Of a stretch of 64,000 bases of DNA, positions 16,152 to 24,778 are shown piece by piece. Under the pieces are notes generated by a model. That model had not been told where the DNA came from. It was given only the letters and a program-made list of their open reading frames with translations, and made no database searches. The position numbers and the translations under genes were made by a program. Source of the stretch: VXOI01 sp965197575 (GTDB taxonomy: Bacteria > Chloroflexota > Dehalococcoidia > Lucifugimonadales > UBA3495); assembly GCA_965197575.1 (NCBI GenBank), contig OZ240214.1, forward strand, positions 1,612,001-1,676,000, read 5' to 3'. Position 1 is the stretch's first letter. Each line of letters begins with the position of its first letter.

Positions 16152-16421
16152 ATGGCCACATATAGCATTAGGGAATTCAAGGCCAAGCTCAGTGAAATAC
16201 TCAGAGGCCTCGAAGATGGCGAAGAGGTAATCATCACTCGTCACGGCAAACCATGCGGCCGGTTGACGGCTCCACCGCCAGAGAGCAATGGGAAACGGTC
16301 TCTACGCTCGCTGCGGGGAGCCGCGTGGTTTCTGCCCGACGTAGACGTGGATTACGAGGAATTTGTGGAACTGAAGAAAATCTGGGAGCCCCGGGACCTT
16401 CCGCCTCTGAATGAGGAGTAA
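16152..16421 (+). CDS. Phd/YefM family antitoxin
   Basis: Eighty-nine residues. The N-terminal half, MATYSIREFKAKLSEILRGL and EDGEEVIITRHGKPCGRL, is the standard Phd fold that binds DNA. The C-terminal half is charged and would wrap the toxin, ending in an acidic tail. ATG at 16152 has GAGG upstream. The PIN toxin gene begins six bases after its stop. Together they form a type II toxin-antitoxin module lying between two ThDP genes. Confidence 0.9.
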   Translation: MATYSIREFKAKLSEILRGLEDGEEVIITRHGKPCGRLTAPPPESNGKRSLRSLRGAAWFLPDVDVDYEEFVELKKIWEPRDLPPLNEE

Positions 16422-16427
16422 CCGGAA

Positions 16428-16832
16428 ATGCGCCCGCCCCATCCCCATTTTATCGCCGACACACATTCACTGTGGTGGTATTTGAAGTGGCCGAACCGAT
16501 TGACTCCCGCCGCCGCCACAGCGTTCCAGTTGGCTGAAATAGGCCGCGCCACGATTATAGTCCCTGCTATCGTTATCGCGGAGTTGTACTACCTCTCAGT
16601 CAAGCTGCGCGACCCATTCCCTCCTATGCAGCTGCTCAATTTCTTGGATACGGCCTTTGGGATAGAAGTAACCGATCTAGGCAGGAGTCAACTCGCACAA
16701 CTCGACCGATTTCCCGAGATCCCGGAAATGCACGACCGCCTTATCGCAGCCGAGGCCGCGGTACTCAACGCGCCCGTGATAACGCGCGACCCCGTCCTTA
16801 TCGCTTCACCCCAGATAGAAACCATCTGGTAG
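16428..16832 (+). CDS. PIN-domain ribonuclease toxin (VapC-like)
   Basis: PIN domain of 134 residues, expected to cleave RNA with Mg2+ or Mn2+. Acidic residues appear at D11 (FIADTHSLWWYL), E in VIAELYYL, D in EMHDRLIAAEA and D in TRDPVL, which completes the usual quartet. GAGGAG precedes the ATG at 16428. Paired with the Phd antitoxin immediately upstream. Target RNA unknown. Confidence 0.9.
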   Translation: MRPPHPHFIADTHSLWWYLKWPNRLTPAAATAFQLAEIGRATIIVPAIVIAELYYLSVKLRDPFPPMQLLNFLDTAFGIEVTDLGRSQLAQLDRFPEIPEMHDRLIAAEAAVLNAPVITRDPVLIASPQIETIW

Positions 16833-16887
16833 ACTGTCGTCTACGTTCTCCCTTTGTTCCGAGTTCAAACCAAGTTGGAGTTATGTC

Positions 16888-18606
16888 ATGCCGACAGCTA
16901 GCGAGATGATCGTCCAGACCCTGGAAGAGGCTGGGGTGGAGTACGTCTTCGGGATTCCCGGGGGCGGCACCGGCCAGATCTTCCAGCTTCTCTACGGAAA
17001 GGAAGACCGCATCAAGACCATCATGGTCCGGCACGAGCAGGTGGCGGCCATCATGGCCGACGCCGTGGGCCGGGCCACCGGCAAACCCGCCGTGGTCATG
17101 GGGCAGGGCCTGTTCATCGGCTCCAACGCCTCCTTCGGGATCATGGAGGCCATGCTCAGCAGTTCGCCGATGCTGGTGCTCACCGACACCTCCGACGGCG
17201 GCTCGGCGCAGCGCCCGGCCAACCAGTCCGGGGCGGGCGAATACGGCAGCATCGACCTGCCCAACATCTTCAAGTCCATGAGCAAGTACACCGCGCTGGC
17301 CGCCAGCCCCAAGGAAGCGGTGCTGGCCACTCAGATGGGCATCAAGCACGCTATGAGCGGCCGGCCCGGCCCGTCGTCCATCGTTATGCGGTCGGCGGCC
17401 ATCGGCGGACAGGTGGACGTAGAGTCCCCTCCGTTTATCCACCATGCCGCCGGTTTCCTGAACACCGCCAAGCCGGAGAGCGCTCCCGCCGACATTCAGA
17501 GGGTCGTGGAGATTCTCGGCCAGTCCCGCCGCCCGGTGCTGGTGGCGGGCAACGGCGTCCACGTGGCGGGGGCCCATGACCAACTGCAACAGTTGGCCGA
17601 GATGTGGGGAATTCCGGTAGCCACCAGCTACAAAGGGAAGAGCGCCATCGCCGAGACCCATCCGCTGTCGGTGGGCATGGTCGGCACCTACGGCCAGGAT
17701 GCCGCCAACCGCGTGGTCGGCGACGCCGACACCGTCATCGTGGTGGGCGCCCTTCTGCGGTCGCAGGAAACGGTGCGGGAACGCCCCGACATTTTCGACC
17801 CGCGCCGCCAGCGGGTGATTCAAATCGACATCGACGAGCGCAACGCCGGCTGGAGCTTCCCGGTAGAGTTGGGACTGATCGGCGACGCCGGAAGCATCCT
17901 CGCTCAACTGGTCGCCGCTTCGGAAGATGCCGCTGAAAGCAGCGCCGCCCAGCGCAGCGAATGGACCGGTTCTATCTCCCGCCGGAAGGACCAGATGTCC
18001 TTCTATGACGACCCCGACATGCACAAGGACACCTCGCCGGTCACGCCCGGGCGCTTGGTCTCGCTGCTCAACGAGTACTCCGACCCGTCGACCGTCTTCA
18101 CCCTGGACGCCGGTAATAACCGGACCTGGATGGCCCATCTATACAAGGCCAAGCAGGCTGGCACTTTCTTCTGCCCCGGCGGCACGGCCGGTATGGGCTG
18201 GGGGTTGCCCGCGGCGGTGGCCCTGAAGCTGGTGTACCCGGACCGGCCCGTCACCTGCGTCACCGGCGACGGCGGGTACATGATGACGGTGAACGCGCTG
18301 TCGACGGCGATGCAATATGACCTGCCCATGACCTGCGTGGTGTTCAACGACAACGCCCTTGGCATGGTGCTGGACCATCAGCCGCGAGGCCAGACCATCG
18401 CCTCCGAGTTCTACCCCACCGACAACGCCGCCGTGGCCCGGGGCTTTGGCGCGTTTGGAATCCACGTCGAAGACTCCCGCGACCTGCCCGACGCGCTGCG
18501 GGAGGCCCAAGCGTCCGGGCTGCCGGCGGTGGTGGACGTCGCCATCGACCGCGAGCCCAGCCCCGACGACTGGCGCGCCGACGCCCGCCGCGCCGGGGAG
18601 ACTTAG
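16888..18606 (+). CDS. ThDP-dependent enzyme, acetolactate synthase-like (copy 2)
   Basis: Thiamine-diphosphate enzyme of 572 residues. The catalytic Glu is E50 in MVRHEQVAAIMADAVGR. The cofactor motif starts GDGGYMMTVNALSTAM and ends VVFNDN. The central FAD/NAD-like domain is present (RRPVLVAGNGVHVAGAHDQL). It is clearly diverged from the copy at 14335 and carries no regulatory partner. Start ATG at 16888 follows TTGGAGTTATGTC. A short gap separates it from the Uma2 gene downstream. Decarboxylase or carboligase of unknown substrate. Confidence 0.86.
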   Translation: MPTASEMIVQTLEEAGVEYVFGIPGGGTGQIFQLLYGKEDRIKTIMVRHEQVAAIMADAVGRATGKPAVVMGQGLFIGSNASFGIMEAMLSSSPMLVLTDTSDGGSAQRPANQSGAGEYGSIDLPNIFKSMSKYTALAASPKEAVLATQMGIKHAMSGRPGPSSIVMRSAAIGGQVDVESPPFIHHAAGFLNTAKPESAPADIQRVVEILGQSRRPVLVAGNGVHVAGAHDQLQQLAEMWGIPVATSYKGKSAIAETHPLSVGMVGTYGQDAANRVVGDADTVIVVGALLRSQETVRERPDIFDPRRQRVIQIDIDERNAGWSFPVELGLIGDAGSILAQLVAASEDAAESSAAQRSEWTGSISRRKDQMSFYDDPDMHKDTSPVTPGRLVSLLNEYSDPSTVFTLDAGNNRTWMAHLYKAKQAGTFFCPGGTAGMGWGLPAAVALKLVYPDRPVTCVTGDGGYMMTVNALSTAMQYDLPMTCVVFNDNALGMVLDHQPRGQTIASEFYPTDNAAVARGFGAFGIHVEDSRDLPDALREAQASGLPAVVDVAIDREPSPDDWRADARRAGET

Positions 18607-18626
18607 GCCGTGGGAAAGGAGGAGCT

Positions 18627-19184
18627 ATGACAACACAGACCAAGAAGCTCACCTATGAAGAATGGCTCGCAGGTCCAGAGATCAAGGCGAGGTACGAAAT
18701 CGTAGATGGAGAAGTCATAATGCCTCCGGCACCCGTTGTCGGGCACCAGAGGACGCTCGCCAACACCTACCGGCCCGTGTACCAGTTCGTGTTCGATAAT
18801 GAGCTGGGTGAAGTCTTGTTCGCACCCGTGGACGTCGTTGTGCAACAGGACCCTTTGCGCGTCCGGCAGCCAGACTTATTCTTCATCCGCAATGACAACC
18901 CTGCGACAGTCGAAGATAGGGTCTACGGAGGCCCGGACCTGGTCGTGGAGATTCTGTCGCCGAGTAATAACCGAAGCGACATTGAAAGCAGGCTCGCGGA
19001 CTATGCACGGATTGAGTGCCAGGAATGCTGGGTTATGTCTTCTCAGGCGCGGACCGTGGAGGTTCTGCGGCTTCAAAACAGAGAGTGGGTTCGCCAAGCC
19101 CTTTACGGCTCAGGGGACGTCATGGAATCAAGGGTGCTGACTGGGTTCAAGCTAAATATTTCCGATATTTTCCGTGGAGCTTAA
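18627..19184 (+). CDS. Uma2 family endonuclease-like protein (copy 1)
   Basis: PD-(D/E)XK-fold protein of 185 residues (DUF820). Typical features are TYEEWLAGPEIKARYEIVDGE at the start, RQPDLFFI with the first Asp, and DLVVEILSPSN with the Glu. The segment that usually holds the conserved Tyr-Lys-Gly helix reads RLADYARIECQECWVM. ATG at 18627 follows GGAGGAGCT. The family is common and often multicopy in Cyanobacteria and Chloroflexota; its role is not established, though a transposon or defence nuclease has been suggested. Confidence 0.85.
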   Translation: MTTQTKKLTYEEWLAGPEIKARYEIVDGEVIMPPAPVVGHQRTLANTYRPVYQFVFDNELGEVLFAPVDVVVQQDPLRVRQPDLFFIRNDNPATVEDRVYGGPDLVVEILSPSNNRSDIESRLADYARIECQECWVMSSQARTVEVLRLQNREWVRQALYGSGDVMESRVLTGFKLNISDIFRGA

Positions 19185-19208
19185 CGCCTCTTTCGGAGGA
19201 GGATGAAT

Positions 19209-19976
19209 ATGCCAGGCACCTTGCAAGGCAAGATTGCTTTGATAACCGGAGCGGGGTCGGGCATCGGCCGCGCCACCTCGCTGGTGATGGCGCGGGAAGG
19301 GGCGACGCTAGTGGTGTCGGACATCAACGCCGAGGGCGGCGAGGAAACCCTGAGCGCGGTCAAGGATTTGGGCGCCGACGGCATCTTCGTACACGCTGAC
19401 GTGTCCAAGAGCGACGACGTTCAAGCCCTGATCGCCCAGGCGGTGCAGACTTATGGCCGGTTGGACTGCGCCTACAACAACGCCGGCATCGAGGGCTACA
19501 TGGCCGGGAGGTTGCACGAGTACCCCGAGGACACTTGGGACCGGCTGATCGACATCAACCTCAAGGGCGTGTGGCTCTGCCTGAAGCACGAGATACCGCA
19601 GATGCTGCAACAGGGCGGCGGGGCCATCGTCAACACCGCCTCGGCCGCCGGTCTGGTGGGATCGCGGCGGCTGTCGGCCTACGTGGCCAGCAAGCACGCC
19701 GTGGTCGGGCTGACCAAGGCCGCCGCGCTGGAATACGCCGCCGACGGTATTCGGATCAACGCCGTCTGCCCCGGCATCATCGACACCCCGATGATGGACC
19801 GGCTGATCGGCGGGCGGGAAGCCGACTACGAGGCCAGCATTCCCTCCCGGCAGCCCATCGGACGCCTCGGCACCCCGGCGGAGATCGCCGAATCCGTAGC
19901 CTGGCTCTGCTCCGACGCCGCTTCCCTGGTCACCGGCCTGGCCATGGCCGTAGACGGCGGCTTCACCGCGCAGTAA
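19209..19976 (+). CDS. SDR family oxidoreductase
   Basis: Classical short-chain dehydrogenase of 255 residues. NAD(P)-binding motif TGAGSGIGRA, then NNAG, and the catalytic Ser/Tyr/Lys in NTASAAGLVGSRRLSAYVAS followed by K. D in VVSDINAEG suggests NAD(H) preference. I prefer the ATG at 19209 (MPGTLQGK) over 19203 because GGAGGAGG directly abuts 19203. Closest in kind to 3-oxoacyl or glucose dehydrogenase-type SDRs; the substrate cannot be deduced. Confidence 0.88.
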   Translation: MPGTLQGKIALITGAGSGIGRATSLVMAREGATLVVSDINAEGGEETLSAVKDLGADGIFVHADVSKSDDVQALIAQAVQTYGRLDCAYNNAGIEGYMAGRLHEYPEDTWDRLIDINLKGVWLCLKHEIPQMLQQGGGAIVNTASAAGLVGSRRLSAYVASKHAVVGLTKAAALEYAADGIRINAVCPGIIDTPMMDRLIGGREADYEASIPSRQPIGRLGTPAEIAESVAWLCSDAASLVTGLAMAVDGGFTAQ

Positions 19977-20122
19977 GTTGCACAGCTATGGTCTTTCTTC
20001 CGTTCGCCATCATCCTGAGAGGCAATAGCAACGGAAAGCCGAGGTATTAGCAAGCTGGGTTGACACCTAAAGAGTTTGACAGAGTAGCGGATAAGATAGT
20101 CTGATGGTTAAGGCCTATGACG

Positions 20123-20482
20123 TTACCAGCCTTGGGCGGCCAAGTCAGCCAACAGACGCCTGATTGAACTTATAAGCGGCGGCAAATCATCTTGGACCGT
20201 AAGCCAAACGGTTTCTGTTCTAATCTCGTAGTAATCGTGAACCAGCTTATTCCGCATATCTATCATGTCTTGCCACTGAATCTCTGGGGCCAATCGCCTG
20301 ATGTCGCCAGGAATCACGTAGGCCGCTTCCCCGATAACCGTTATTTTTTGCACCACGGCAGCTATGGTTTTTCTATCTCCAGTGAAATCTCCAGAGTCCA
20401 TGCCCTCCACAAATTCGATGGCCTCTGTAGCGGCAATTTCGATATCCTTCAGATATTCGGAATTGCCCCGGGGCTGACTCAC
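20123..20482 (-). CDS. HepT-like HEPN RNase toxin (pair 1)
   Basis: HEPN (DUF86) protein of about 119 residues. The RX4HXY motif is present as RNKLVHDY. The GTG start at 20482 overlaps the stop of the upstream MntA gene (GTGA), so the two are translationally coupled. In characterised pairs MntA silences HepT by adding AMP groups to the Tyr of this motif. The partner here has a damaged nucleotidyltransferase site, so control of this toxin may differ. Confidence 0.85.
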   Translation of the reverse strand: MSQPRGNSEYLKDIEIAATEAIEFVEGMDSGDFTGDRKTIAAVVQKITVIGEAAYVIPGDIRRLAPEIQWQDMIDMRNKLVHDYYEIRTETVWLTVQDDLPPLISSIRRLLADLAAQGW

Positions 20483-20796
20483 ATCCGCACTCCCTCCGAT
20501 AAGGCAAGTTCCCTGGACTTCTCTTCCATGCCGTCCTTGTCCGCCAAGTGAACCTCCACTCCCAGCAATTCGCCCAAGTTTCTTTCCAAACGAACGAACT
20601 TGAACAAGCTGGGCACGCGCTCGTAATCGATCATGATGTCGAGGCGGCTGGCGCGCTTGGCCTCGCCTCTGGCATAAGGGCCGAACACCCACAGGGTTCG
20701 AACGTCGTACTCTGATCGGAGGCGCGGCATCTCCGCCCGGAGCTTGTGGCTAATTTTTCCCAAGGTGGTCTTGCCCCGCAGTCGTTGGAAAACCAT
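20479..20796 (-). CDS. MntA-like nucleotidyltransferase with degenerate active site (pair 1)
   Basis: Minimal nucleotidyltransferase of about 105 residues. In intact members the site reads G-S-x10-D-x-D. Here it reads FGPYARGEAKRASRLDIMID: S40 is Pro and the first Asp (residue 51) is Arg, while D53 remains. Activity is therefore doubtful. The ATG at 20796 (MVFQRLRGKT) is the likely start; the frame continues upstream to 20898 but those residues do not look like this family. It overlaps the HepT gene. Confidence 0.78.
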   Translation of the reverse strand: MVFQRLRGKTTLGKISHKLRAEMPRLRSEYDVRTLWVFGPYARGEAKRASRLDIMIDYERVPSLFKFVRLERNLGELLGVEVHLADKDGMEEKSRELALSEGVRM

Positions 20797-21065
20797 ACCG
20801 AGGCCTCCGTGACCTTCACTACACTGAAGCAAAACTAAATAGGCGGACAAATCGCCTCCGGCGAACGCAATCATATCACGCGCGTATTGCCCTACCACCG
20901 CTCATATCTGTACTGACTGGTTCAAGATTCGTTGGAGGTATTCGCCCTGTGGCCCTCCTCTAGGTTATGTTATTAGGCGACTGGCAAAATCTAGTTTGAC
21001 CGGGCACTCCGCGCCAGTCTGCAAGTTGGACGGCCCATCACGCCGATGATAGTATACGGTGGGAA

Positions 21066-24000
21066 GTGCGCACCCGCCTCCCGGAGGATGGTTTGGCCAA
21101 CACGCTGGAAATCCTGGATCTCGGCGAGCAACACCAGGTCCGGGTTGCTTTCATCGACGAGTCTGGAGCCCGGGAGTCCGCGCCTCCTTCTGCTTTCGCG
21201 TTCCCCTTGAGCGAGTCCGAGTCCGCTGAGATTCGCTGGTATTTCAAGCAGTACCCGGACGACCCCTACGGGCCGAGCAAGGAACGCGCCGAGGCTGTGG
21301 AGGCCGGGTTCAGGGACTTGGGCCGCCTCTTGACGGAAAGCGTGTTCCGGGCCGGTTCCGAAGCCCGGCAGTTGCTCGACCGCGCGATGGAATCAGGAGC
21401 CAGCCTGTGTCTGCTATCGATTGTCTCCGAGAACGTCGAATTCCATGCGCTGCCCTGGGAACTTCTAAACGAGCCGGACGCCGGATACCTCGTCCACCGC
21501 TTTAGCGGGGTAGCCCGTCGGCAGAGTTCGAGTCTGCCGCAGTTCCAAACAGAACTGCCCGACAGCCAGTTCAACGTGCTCCTGGTCTCCTCCCCCGGCC
21601 CGGACAGCCCGTCCGAGAATTCTGGAGGCATCGCTACGGAGTCGATCGGGGCTATGGAGGCGCTCGACGCCGAAGTAGACTTGGACTGTGTGCGGTTCAC
21701 CGCGCTCTCCAGCCTCTCAGACGATGTGCCCGCAAATCCAGGCTACTACCACTTGGCGCACTTGGACGGATTCGACGCCACCGCCGAAGGCGGCTTGGCT
21801 TTGGCCCTCGACGCTCAAGGCGACCCGCTCGGGGCGCTGCTCGCCGCCAACGCCGCCCCGGTCGTACTGCTGGCTACCAATTCGCCCCACGCCCACGAGG
21901 CGGCGATTCGTCTGGCCAGCGATGCGGGCGCGCCATTCGTGGTCTTGCTGCCCCATGCCCTGGCCGGGTCGGGGCGCATCTTGTTCGCCGAGGCCCTCTA
22001 CACTGCCCTGGCCCGCGGCGCCGGTGTCCCGGAAGCGGTCGCAGCGGCGCGAAGAGCACTCATCGAGCACCCGCACCGTCCCTCGGCGGCGGGCCCCTTC
22101 GTCTCTTGGGACTGGATTACGCCCGTGGCCTACCAGTCGTCCGAATACGCCCCCACCCCCATCCAGCCCAAACAGGACGACACTCCGATTCCGGGAATGC
22201 TGCCGGCAACCCCGGAGGCGCCGCCCCGCGAGTTGCCCCGCGGCGGCCCTTACGGACTCATCGGGCGCCGACGCGAAGTGTTGCAGCTTGAGGCGGCTCT
22301 CGACGACCGCCGCGTCGTGCTGTTGACCGGCAGCGTCGGCTCCGGCAAGTCCCAACTGGCGCTAGGGCTGGCGTCCTATCTGGAGAAATCTGGCGGGTGC
22401 TCCGCCGGCGTTTTCTATACCACCTTCGACGTCGGGGCGGGACTGGAAAAGGTCGTCCATGAGACAGGAACGGCCCTCGCCGGGCTGGAGTTCGGCGACC
22501 TGCGCCCCATCGACCGCCGCCGCTGGCTGTTGCAATACCTCCGCGAGAACGAAACGCTGCTGGTGTGGGACCAAGTGGAAAACCTGGCCGGGTTCCCCAC
22601 AGGCGCGACGGGCCTCCTGGAGGAAACGGAACTCAAGGACCTGGACGATTTTCTCGCCGAGTTAGCCCTTGAGGGCGGGCGCTCTTGGGTGCTGCTGGTC
22701 AGCCGCAGGGAGGAAAGCTGGTTGTCGGCCCCTCACGGGGTGTTCCAACTAGCCGGGCTGAGCACGCGGGACCGGGTCGAGTTCGGCACCCGCCTGCTGG
22801 AGGAGTCGGGCGTCGACCCCGGAAGGCTGGGGCCGGAGTACGCCGGGCTGCTCGATCTCGTGGAAGGTCATCCGCTGGCCTTGGAACTGGCTGTCCCCCT
22901 GCTCAACGAAGTGCCGTCGTCGGTGCTGCTGGGCGAACTGCGCCAAGGGCTGGAGAAGCGGCAGCCCGGTGCCGGGGAAGAGGGCCGTCCCGGATATTTG
23001 ACCGCGCTGATGGAACAGTCCTTTTCCCGAATGTCCCGCCGCAGCCGGACGCACCTGCCCTTCCTTTCGCTGTTCCGGAACCGGGTGATGATGGACATCC
23101 TGACCCACATTACGCAGGAGAGCGTCTACCGCTCGGTCATGGGCGAGCAGATGGGTTGGGGGGCCTGCCGCACCCTGTTGCGCTCGGCGCGCTCCAGCGG
23201 CTTTCTGGAGCCGGTCACTCCCAGCGTCTATCAAATTCATCCCGCGCTGCCTTGGTTCTACGGACGCAGCCTGTACCAGCAGTTGCCGGTGTCGCGGATC
23301 GCCCAACTGGAAGCGGAGTTCGTGCGGGTCTTCGCCGACACCGCCGACTACTTCATGGAGACTCTGTACGAGAACCAGGACTCGGGCACGACCGCGATCC
23401 TGGCCGAAGAGGGCAACCTGACTCAGGCCCTGGCCCTTGCTTTGGAGGGCGGCCAGTGGGACAACGCGCAACTGCTGGTGCAACCCATCGCCCAAGTCTA
23501 CCGGATGCAGAAGCGGTACCCGGAGTTGCGCCGCCTGCGCCGCCAACTGCTCGACGTCGCCGGACAGACCGCCACCGAAGCCGAGGGCAGGGGCGCGACG
23601 GAGCTGTGGCTCTACCTCTTGGGCACCGAGGCCGGCGAGTGCATCGAGACCGGCGAACTGGACCGCGCCGATGAGATGAACCGGCAGCTTCTCGACCACC
23701 TCTCCGCCCAAGACGGCTCGGACGAGGACCCGCGCACCGCCGCCGTCTATCACCAAATGGGTGAGGTGGCCCTGAAGCGCTGGCGCTTGGACGACGCCGA
23801 AGAATGGTACGGCAAGTCGCTGGCCATCATCGAAGAGGGGGAAGATCGCTCACCGGTGGCCGACGACTACTATGGCATGGGGCTGGTGCGGCAGTACCAG
23901 CGCCGCTACACCGAGGCGAAGGACTGGTTCTCTAGGTCGCTGGACATCCACCAGCGTCTGGAAGACGTCGAAGAGATGGTGAAGGACTACCGCTCCTTGG

Positions 24001-24710
24001 GCCTGTGCGCCCAGTACCGCTTCGAGTACCAAGAGGCGGAAAGCTGGTATCACCGGGCCCGGGAGATACTGGAAGAGGCGCGGGATGAGGAGACTTCGGT
24101 CTCGGTATATCATTCCCTGGGCACCGTAGCCCACGCCCAATACGCTTTCGACGAAGCCGAAAACTGGTACAAGCAGTCGCTCACTCTCAGCGACCGCATC
24201 GGCAACGGCGCTCAGATGGCCGTCGAGTTTCACCACTTGGGGCTGCTGGCCCAGGCCCGGGAGATTTTCTTCGACGACGCCGAACAATGGTACAACATGG
24301 CCTTGGAGAAGTTCGAGGAACTGGGCGACTGGCGGAGCGCCGGCGACGAGTGCCGACAACTGGGTGTGCTGTTCCACGAGCAACAGAGGCTGGAAGAAGC
24401 CGAGGGCTGGTACCACCGCGCCCGTGAGATTTTCGAGGAGATTCAGGACCCCGGCCGGGTCGCCCGCACCTACGGCCAACTGGGCATGATCTCCGAACAG
24501 CGCGACGACCTGGAAGGCGCGCTGTCCTGGGCCGGGCGCACCTACCAACTGGCCGCGCAGCACGGCCTCCCGGTGCTCGACCAAGTGCGCATCCACCTTG
24601 CCCGGCTGCGGGACAAGTACGGCGCAGAAAACTTCGCCGCTTGGTGGCAAGACTTCGCCGGTGAAGCCGCTCCCACCGACCTGGACGTAGACCCGGAAAC
24701 GATTATGTAG
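21066..24710 (+). CDS. CHAT-STAND-TPR protein with cysteine-less CHAT domain
   Basis: Large cytoplasmic protein of 1214 residues. Residues about 100-350 are a CHAT (caspase-like) domain: FHALPWELLN, then YYHLAHLDGFDA with H229/H232 where the catalytic His is expected, then VVLLATNSPHAHE where the catalytic Cys (normally A-C-x-S) is T271. Residues about 395-780 are a STAND/NB-ARC ATPase: LIGRRREV, Walker A GSVGSGKS (422-429), Walker B LLVWDQVEN (D502). Residues about 885-1170 hold seven TPRs with W-Y pairs (AEEWYGKSL, AESWYHRAR, AENWYKQSL). The start is a GTG at 21066. STAND proteins of this layout are sensors that oligomerise on a trigger. Here the head is probably a binding or scaffold domain, not a protease. 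Confidence 0.82.
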   Translation: MRTRLPEDGLANTLEILDLGEQHQVRVAFIDESGARESAPPSAFAFPLSESESAEIRWYFKQYPDDPYGPSKERAEAVEAGFRDLGRLLTESVFRAGSEARQLLDRAMESGASLCLLSIVSENVEFHALPWELLNEPDAGYLVHRFSGVARRQSSSLPQFQTELPDSQFNVLLVSSPGPDSPSENSGGIATESIGAMEALDAEVDLDCVRFTALSSLSDDVPANPGYYHLAHLDGFDATAEGGLALALDAQGDPLGALLAANAAPVVLLATNSPHAHEAAIRLASDAGAPFVVLLPHALAGSGRILFAEALYTALARGAGVPEAVAAARRALIEHPHRPSAAGPFVSWDWITPVAYQSSEYAPTPIQPKQDDTPIPGMLPATPEAPPRELPRGGPYGLIGRRREVLQLEAALDDRRVVLLTGSVGSGKSQLALGLASYLEKSGGCSAGVFYTTFDVGAGLEKVVHETGTALAGLEFGDLRPIDRRRWLLQYLRENETLLVWDQVENLAGFPTGATGLLEETELKDLDDFLAELALEGGRSWVLLVSRREESWLSAPHGVFQLAGLSTRDRVEFGTRLLEESGVDPGRLGPEYAGLLDLVEGHPLALELAVPLLNEVPSSVLLGELRQGLEKRQPGAGEEGRPGYLTALMEQSFSRMSRRSRTHLPFLSLFRNRVMMDILTHITQESVYRSVMGEQMGWGACRTLLRSARSSGFLEPVTPSVYQIHPALPWFYGRSLYQQLPVSRIAQLEAEFVRVFADTADYFMETLYENQDSGTTAILAEEGNLTQALALALEGGQWDNAQLLVQPIAQVYRMQKRYPELRRLRRQLLDVAGQTATEAEGRGATELWLYLLGTEAGECIETGELDRADEMNRQLLDHLSAQDGSDEDPRTAAVYHQMGEVALKRWRLDDAEEWYGKSLAIIEEGEDRSPVADDYYGMGLVRQYQRRYTEAKDWFSRSLDIHQRLEDVEEMVKDYRSLGLCAQYRFEYQEAESWYHRAREILEEARDEETSVSVYHSLGTVAHAQYAFDEAENWYKQSLTLSDRIGNGAQMAVEFHHLGLLAQAREIFFDDAEQWYNMALEKFEELGDWRSAGDECRQLGVLFHEQQRLEEAEGWYHRAREIFEEIQDPGRVARTYGQLGMISEQRDDLEGALSWAGRTYQLAAQHGLPVLDQVRIHLARLRDKYGAENFAAWWQDFAGEAAPTDLDVDPETIM

Positions 24711-24778
24711 GGCGGGTTGACTGTCCGAAACTCCAACCCGTTCGGCCGAGCGGGGCCGAGTCGAAGGGAAAGTGACGT

